A stretch of 38,756 nt of DNA from Peptoniphilus indolicus ATCC 29427 (GTDB taxonomy: Bacteria > Bacillota > Clostridia > Tissierellales > Peptoniphilaceae): NCBI RefSeq assembly GCF_000227315.1, contig NZ_JH165061.1:136374-175129 (forward strand), read 5' to 3'. The first letter of the stretch is position 1. Each line of letters opens with the position of its first letter. This document shows, piece after piece, positions 34,289-38,756 of this stretch. The notes under the pieces are model-generated. The model saw only the letters and a list, made by a program, of their open reading frames with translations. It was not told the DNA's origin and did not search any database. A program made the position numbers and the translations under genes.

Positions 34289-36025
34289 CTATAATGTCCA
34301 ATTGGCTGCACGTTCTCGTGCCTGTATAAACGATGAGTAAATTCCTTCCTTGCAAATCAAGTCACTGTGATTTCCCGCTTGCACCAATGTACCGCCGTCA
34401 ATTACTAAGATTTGATCAGCTTTTTTCACTGTAGAAAGTCTGTGTGCTATAGAGATAACAGTATGCCCTTTCGATAATTCTTCAATAGCAGCCAAAATCT
34501 CATATTCATTTTCAGGATCAACAGAGCTGGTCGCTTCATCTAAAAGAATAATCGGTGCATTTTTCAGTAACGCTCTCGCAATAGAAACTCTCTGTTTTTC
34601 TCCGCCTGAAAGAGAACTTCCCCCTTCGCCTACCATAGTATTATAACCGTCGGGAAGTTCCATAATAAAATTATGACAGCGCGCTTTTTTAGCAGCTTCT
34701 ACAACTTCTTCATGACTTGCATCAGGATTTGCAAAGCGAATATTGTTTTCTATGGTATCTCGAAAAAGATATACATCTTGGAAAACAAGAGAAAGATTTT
34801 TTAGTAAACTTTCTACTTTATAATCTCGTATATCCTCATCCCCCAATCTTATTTCACCACTATCAACATCATAAAAACGAGATATTAAATTGATAATTGT
34901 AGTTTTCCCTGAACCGGAAGGTCCGACAATAGCTGTCCTTGAACCTTGTGGAATCGTAAATGAAAGATCTTTTAAGACAAAATTTCTCTTGTCATAACCA
35001 AAATTCACCTTATCAAAGACAATATCATTGTTTTTCATGACTTCTAAAGTCCCCTCACTTATTTCAGGAATATCTAAAACCTCATCCAAATATTGCATAT
35101 TCGCAGGATTTTTAACCATCAGAATAGCTGCGTTTTCAAGTTGTTTTAAGCCACCAAAAATCATAAACCCGGCAGCTGAAACAGTGAGTGCTTGCGGTAA
35201 TAAAACCTCTCCTTTAGTATAGAGATAACAAGAAAATAGTGTAACAAGGAGGCTCGAAAGATTGATAATAGTAGAAAAAATTCTAGCATAAATAACAAAG
35301 ACCATCTCAAAATGTACTTGCGTAAGTCTAAGCTCCTCAGAAGCATTCTTCAATTTAGAGTGTATTTCCTCCTCAACGCTCTCGTTCACAAGCGGAAAAC
35401 TTCGAAGCACAGGAATACCGCTGATACTGTCGACTAAAGCATCCCCCAACTTGGTAATGGCAGTATGTTCACGTGCAATTTCTTTCTTTGCTTGATTAGT
35501 CATAAGTAATACGCAAAGCCAAATAAAAATTAAGCAAATTAAAGTCAATATTCCGATTTTAATATTTACACCGAACATTCCAATCAATAGGAAAAATGAT
35601 ATTGAAATCCCGGAAACAGCAAAGTCTATGCTCATTGCAGAGTAGTTTTCAAGACTTTTCATAACATTGGTAAAAGCCGCCATAATTCTCGATAAACTTT
35701 GTTCTGCAAAATATCCCATGGGTGCTTTTTTAAGTTTTTCTCCGACAGCAAGTCTGTAATCTTTGAAAATTCCGAAGAAAACACCGTCACTAAGACCACT
35801 CTTTGCCCAACCTGTTAGAAAATTGAAAAGAAAAGATGCAAATAATACTCCAAAAATCGTCCAAATATGTCCGACAGTAATTTCATTCATCCAACCGAAT
35901 GCAAGGAATAGAGCGAAAAATCCAAACAACACAGAAGCGTTTTGAAGAAAAATAAGCAACATTCCCGCCTTAAGTCGATTTTTATACTGTCCCGCTAATT
36001 TGAGTGATAATTTTATAAACTTCAT
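34289..36025 (-). CDS. ABC half-transporter (TMD-NBD fusion), module B, second of pair
   Basis: This 578-residue protein has six membrane helices in the first 300 residues and an ATPase domain with GPSGSGKTT at 368, LSGGEKQ at 472, ILLDEATSSVD around 493-503 and AHRLS near 527. All catalytic residues are present. It begins three bases after the stop of the partner ABC gene, with AAGGAG six bases before its ATG. The two proteins should form a heterodimer of the IrtAB/YbtPQ/SiaDE kind. The S component gene follows after 30 bases, so exporter-fold and ECF parts belong to one transcription unit. Confidence 0.87.
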   Translation of the reverse strand: MKFIKLSLKLAGQYKNRLKAGMLLIFLQNASVLFGFFALFLAFGWMNEITVGHIWTIFGVLFASFLFNFLTGWAKSGLSDGVFFGIFKDYRLAVGEKLKKAPMGYFAEQSLSRIMAAFTNVMKSLENYSAMSIDFAVSGISISFFLLIGMFGVNIKIGILTLICLIFIWLCVLLMTNQAKKEIAREHTAITKLGDALVDSISGIPVLRSFPLVNESVEEEIHSKLKNASEELRLTQVHFEMVFVIYARIFSTIINLSSLLVTLFSCYLYTKGEVLLPQALTVSAAGFMIFGGLKQLENAAILMVKNPANMQYLDEVLDIPEISEGTLEVMKNNDIVFDKVNFGYDKRNFVLKDLSFTIPQGSRTAIVGPSGSGKTTIINLISRFYDVDSGEIRLGDEDIRDYKVESLLKNLSLVFQDVYLFRDTIENNIRFANPDASHEEVVEAAKKARCHNFIMELPDGYNTMVGEGGSSLSGGEKQRVSIARALLKNAPIILLDEATSSVDPENEYEILAAIEELSKGHTVISIAHRLSTVKKADQILVIDGGTLVQAGNHSDLICKEGIYSSFIQARERAANWTL

Positions 36026-36028
36026 ATT

Positions 36029-37945
36029 CTACTCCTTCCCTAAATATTGTTCCCAAAGACTTGCATAGAGCGGCTCTTTCATAAGTTCATCATGCTTACC
36101 CTTAGCTATAATTTTACCTTTATCAATCAAAATTATTTGATGCGCCTGCTTAATTGTATTTAATCTATGGGCAACCATCACAAGATTTTTTCCCTTTACA
36201 AGATGAGATAACGCTTCTTGAATGAGTGCTTCATTTTCCGGATCGGCATAAGCTGTTGCCTCATCTAAGACAATTGTTGATGCAGGTTTCAAAATTGCTC
36301 TGGCAAGAGTTATACGTTGTCTTTCTCCACCTGACATTGCTCCGCCTGCTTCACCCGCTTTAGTATCATATCCTTCAGGAAGTGCCATAATAAAATCATG
36401 ACAATGAGCAGCTTTTGCTGCCGCAATAATTTCATCCTCGCTCGCCCACGGTTTACCAAGTCTTATATTATCTCTAATGCTCACATCGAACAAAAAGTTA
36501 TCTTGTGATACGAAAGAAATCTCTTCTGCAAGCTGTTTAAATGAGATTTTATTTGTATCCACACCTCCAATAGAAATTGTTCCCGATGACTGATCCCAAA
36601 AGCCTACTAAAAGCTTTGCAATTGTGGATTTACCTCCCCCTGAAGGCCCTACAAGTGCAGTTACTTCCCCCGGTTTTGTTTCAAAAGAAATGTTATGCAG
36701 AACCTCAGTTCCGTCATGATAAGAAAAACTTACCCCATCAAACTTAATTCCCCTATTCTTGTCTATAACAGCTTTATTTTTTGAATCAGGACGTTTTTGT
36801 ACAGGCATATCAAGCAATTCTTGTATGGATACCCAAGTATTCGATGCCATTTGGAAGAGTTCAAAGCTCGTCATAATTGAAAAAGCCTGCGGAAGAATAG
36901 CAATCGGAAGTATAAGTGATAAAATTAAAGTTTCGATACCTATTTGTCCGTTCCCATATAAATAAAAAGCTAAAGGCATACTAACTATCTGCGGTGTCAT
37001 CATCGCCGCAGTCATCAGTGCTTTGCCAAACCAACTTTGCTTCCACCACTTCATCGTAGAGAAATGATAGAATTTTACCGCATCTGCAAATTTCCCATAC
37101 GAAACTTTATCTTGTACAAAAGCTTTTATTACAGGTATCCCACGAACATATTCAGCACTTCTATCCGCAACATTAGCATAACTTGATATCCACACAGCCA
37201 TCCTGCTACGGTATTTATACATCATAGTAGCCATTCCGATAAAAATAATTGGCAATGGTACAAATATTGATAATCCTATCCGCCAGTCCAATAAAAATAA
37301 AATGATTATACAAAGTATCGGATGTAAAAGTCTACTCGGCAACTCCGGCATTATATGAGCTACCCAATCTTCCATATCCGCTACTCGTTCCATGATAATT
37401 ACTTTGATTTTTCCCACAGGATTATCCACCAAATATCCCATTGGAATCACCTTTAATTTTTCAAATAAAGTCTGTCTAAGTTTTGCGAGTATAGAAAATG
37501 ATGTTCTGTGTGAAATAGTTGTGCTAAATCCTGTAAATATAAAATAGAGAAACAATGATCCTACTGCCAAAAAAGCATATTTAATAAGTTCATCAAAGCT
37601 TACCGGTTTATTACCGGAATTTTTTATTAACCACCCTGCCGCATAAGCACTGAAAAAATAAGTAGAAAAACTAAAAATCTCTCCAATACAGGCCAAAATA
37701 ACAGAAAGTTGCATCCTCCCCTTATACTCCGGAGCTATACTCATAAGCGCTTTATTTAATCCCCCCATGCTAATTTTGGGTTGCTTTTCACTTCGCTCAA
37801 CATCACTTTCGATTCGCTGCATAATTTCATTAGGAACATCGAGATTTAAATTCTCTATATCTCTTATTAAATTTTCATTTCCCTTGGGCTTCTTGATTTC
37901 CGAAGTAGAATCAAGCAATTTATCATTATGTTTTTTCTCCTTCAT
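36029..37945 (-). CDS. ABC half-transporter with N-terminal extension, module B, first of pair
   Basis: This 638-residue ABCB-type protein carries a charged N-terminal extension of about 65 residues before the first helix, absent from its three relatives in this window. The ATPase motifs are GPSGGGKST at 433, MSGGERQ at 537, IVLDEATAYAD around 558-568 and AHRLN near 592. AAAGGAG eight bases before the ATG supports including the extension. It is the first structural gene of module B after the TetR gene, with a -10 at 37984-37989 and a hairpin-like inverted repeat upstream that may be an operator. Its partner is encoded at 34289-36025. Confidence 0.87.
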   Translation of the reverse strand: MKEKKHNDKLLDSTSEIKKPKGNENLIRDIENLNLDVPNEIMQRIESDVERSEKQPKISMGGLNKALMSIAPEYKGRMQLSVILACIGEIFSFSTYFFSAYAAGWLIKNSGNKPVSFDELIKYAFLAVGSLFLYFIFTGFSTTISHRTSFSILAKLRQTLFEKLKVIPMGYLVDNPVGKIKVIIMERVADMEDWVAHIMPELPSRLLHPILCIIILFLLDWRIGLSIFVPLPIIFIGMATMMYKYRSRMAVWISSYANVADRSAEYVRGIPVIKAFVQDKVSYGKFADAVKFYHFSTMKWWKQSWFGKALMTAAMMTPQIVSMPLAFYLYGNGQIGIETLILSLILPIAILPQAFSIMTSFELFQMASNTWVSIQELLDMPVQKRPDSKNKAVIDKNRGIKFDGVSFSYHDGTEVLHNISFETKPGEVTALVGPSGGGKSTIAKLLVGFWDQSSGTISIGGVDTNKISFKQLAEEISFVSQDNFLFDVSIRDNIRLGKPWASEDEIIAAAKAAHCHDFIMALPEGYDTKAGEAGGAMSGGERQRITLARAILKPASTIVLDEATAYADPENEALIQEALSHLVKGKNLVMVAHRLNTIKQAHQIILIDKGKIIAKGKHDELMKEPLYASLWEQYLGKE

Positions 37946-37983
37946 TAATTTATCTCCTTTCAGCTAGTGTATACTAACCCTTG

Positions 37984-37989
37984 ATTATA
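37984..37989 (-). promoter_or_regulatory. -10 element of the module B structural genes
   Basis: A perfect TATAAT on the minus strand lies about 40 bases before the first ABC gene. The matching -35 zone is weak and is bordered by the inverted repeat at 38007-38027, as expected for a regulated promoter. Confidence 0.5.
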
Positions 37990-38006
37990 AAAAATATTCT
38001 ATTTGC

Positions 38007-38027
38007 CTTATCATAGCTATCGATAAG
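38007..38027 (-). promoter_or_regulatory. Inverted repeat upstream of module B structural genes
   Basis: CTTATC and GATAAG form 6-bp arms around GATAGCTAT, itself largely self-complementary. It abuts the -35 zone of the promoter whose -10 is at 37984-37989. It could be an operator for the adjacent TetR-type protein or another metal-responsive regulator. Confidence 0.4.
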
Positions 38028-38077
38028 CAGATTAACGGATCCTAGAAAAAAACTATCTATTCTTATAAAGCTTTATT

Positions 38078-38668
38078 TTATTCCTCTCCATTTTCAAATA
38101 TGCAAATAATCATTTTTTCTAAAATCTTTCTATTCTTGGCGAAATTTTCTCTAGCGTCTAAAACATCTGCCGCAATAATCATTGCATTTGTAAAATCAGT
38201 AACTAATTGAAAAATATTGGCTTCATTTATCCATTTTAGTTCTTCATTCATAGATATTTTGAGTCTTTCTTTTGTCTGCTCCTGTAATTCCACCATAAGT
38301 TCACAGAGCTCAGGATTTCTTTTTTTAGCAATTAAAAACTCAATATAAAGCGGCATATAAAGGTTGTCATCAATTATCTTTGTTACAAGCTCCTTAGCCA
38401 TAAATTCCTTAGTTACATTTTTTTGAGATTTAGCCAGATGTTCTCTTATAATTTCGTCTCTATATTTAATTCCATTAAGCATAATATCTTTAAATATTTC
38501 TATAACACTTCCATAATAGTGATAAACCCCACCCTTTGATAAAGTTGTTCCTGCAATAATTTCTTCCATTGTTGTCTTTTCAAGTCCCTTTTCTGCAATT
38601 ACTTTTGCAGCTGAGTCCATGATTTCTTTTTTTCTTTCCTTTACGCTCAACCTTTTGGCAGCACACAT
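38078..38668 (-). CDS. TetR family transcriptional regulator of module B
   Basis: This 196-residue protein has a standard TetR N-terminal DNA-binding domain (about residues 8-55: ERKKEIMDSAAKVIAEKGLEKTTMEEI, then LSKGGVYHYYGS) and an all-helical ligand-binding remainder. The start at 38668 is chosen because GAGGAGG precedes it by six bases; the longer frame to 38725 runs through the promoter and operators. Two palindromes upstream (38684-38705 and 38708-38726) are likely binding sites, so it probably represses itself. It is the first gene of module B, 132 bases from the ABC pair, and is the natural candidate to control that pair in response to heme or a related ligand. The ligand is inferred, not seen. 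Confidence 0.88.
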   Translation of the reverse strand: MCAAKRLSVKERKKEIMDSAAKVIAEKGLEKTTMEEIIAGTTLSKGGVYHYYGSVIEIFKDIMLNGIKYRDEIIREHLAKSQKNVTKEFMAKELVTKIIDDNLYMPLYIEFLIAKKRNPELCELMVELQEQTKERLKISMNEELKWINEANIFQLVTDFTNAMIIAADVLDARENFAKNRKILEKMIICIFENGEE

Positions 38669-38683
38669 ATATTTCCTCCTCTT

Positions 38684-38705
38684 ATACCGACGACGTAGTC
38701 GGTAT
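38684..38705 (-). promoter_or_regulatory. Palindromic operator before tetR-type gene
   Basis: Half-sites ATACCGAC and GTCGGTAT are perfect inverted repeats flanking a 6-nt centre with ACGT at its core, so 20 of 22 positions are symmetric. It lies between the -10 and the ribosome site, an ideal repressor position, and is GC-rich against its surroundings. Confidence 0.75.
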
Positions 38706-38707
38706 TT

Positions 38708-38726
38708 AATGATATTATATATCATT
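38708..38726 (-). promoter_or_regulatory. Second palindrome over the tetR-type -10 element
   Basis: AATGATAT and ATATCATT are perfect 8-bp inverted repeats around ATA, and they contain the TATAAT -10. It differs in sequence from the 38684-38705 palindrome, so it may bind a different regulator. Confidence 0.5.
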
Positions 38727-38742
38727 TAACTTCGCCTAACAA
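38714..38742 (-). promoter_or_regulatory. Promoter of the tetR-type gene
   Basis: TTGTTA and TATAAT are exactly 17 bases apart on the minus strand, about 45 bases before the ATG at 38668. Confidence 0.75.
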
Positions 38743-38756
38743 CCATTTTTTAAAAT

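Noticed and set aside
1-38756. CRISPR arrays, tRNA or rRNA genes, replication origin
   Set aside because: I scanned for regularly spaced repeats, tRNA T-loop patterns and DnaA-box clusters and saw none.

Overview
The window is AT-rich DNA with strong AGGAGG-type ribosome sites. It encodes an S-layer-homology surface protein, a superoxide reductase, an amino-acid-degrading lyase with a sodium-driven transporter, and a SpoIIE-type phosphatase. Together these suggest a low-GC, anaerobic, amino-acid-fermenting Firmicute, perhaps a relative of Parvimonas or Peptoniphilus. That placement is inference from gene content. Most genes lie on the minus strand; the exceptions are a nitroreductase, selU, an M16C peptidase and a CapA-like protein.

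Left end (1-8,700): a nitroreductase and a CPBP membrane protease, then module A. Read on the minus strand, module A is AraC/PchR-like regulator, two ABCB-type half-transporters, ECF S component, EcfT, and a double-domain ECF ATPase. Starts and stops overlap throughout most of it. The ATPase gene is broken by an in-frame TAG and a one-base expansion of a T run.

Centre-left (8,800-16,200): a minus-strand unit of a MacA-like adaptor with a very long coiled coil, a MacB-like ATPase and permease, an RlmL-type RNA methyltransferase, a PAS-SpoIIE phosphatase with its own promoter, and glucose-6-phosphate isomerase ending in a terminator.

Centre (16,300-23,100): selU, threonine deaminase, superoxide reductase, a TVP38/VTT membrane protein, an SLH surface protein, and an NSS amino-acid transporter.

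Centre-right (23,100-29,500): the NSS gene follows a tryptophanase-like gene. The lyase gene has its own promoter and a roughly 210-nt leader that folds into stacked stems with a loop-to-5' pseudoknot; I do not recognise it as a known riboswitch class. Just upstream on the same strand is an unannotated 30-residue single-helix membrane protein with its own promoter. An M16C peptidase and a CapA-like protein follow on the plus strand.

Right end (29,500-38,756): a degenerate IS630 transposase tail, then module B: TetR regulator, two ABC half-transporters, S component, EcfT, intact ECF ATPase, and a MATE exporter. Module B is a second copy of module A's architecture under a different regulator. 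The arrangement resembles streptococcal siaDEFGH, where an ECF importer linked to heme uptake sits beside paired ABC proteins, so both modules are most likely heme or metallophore handling systems. One appears to be decaying and the other intact.
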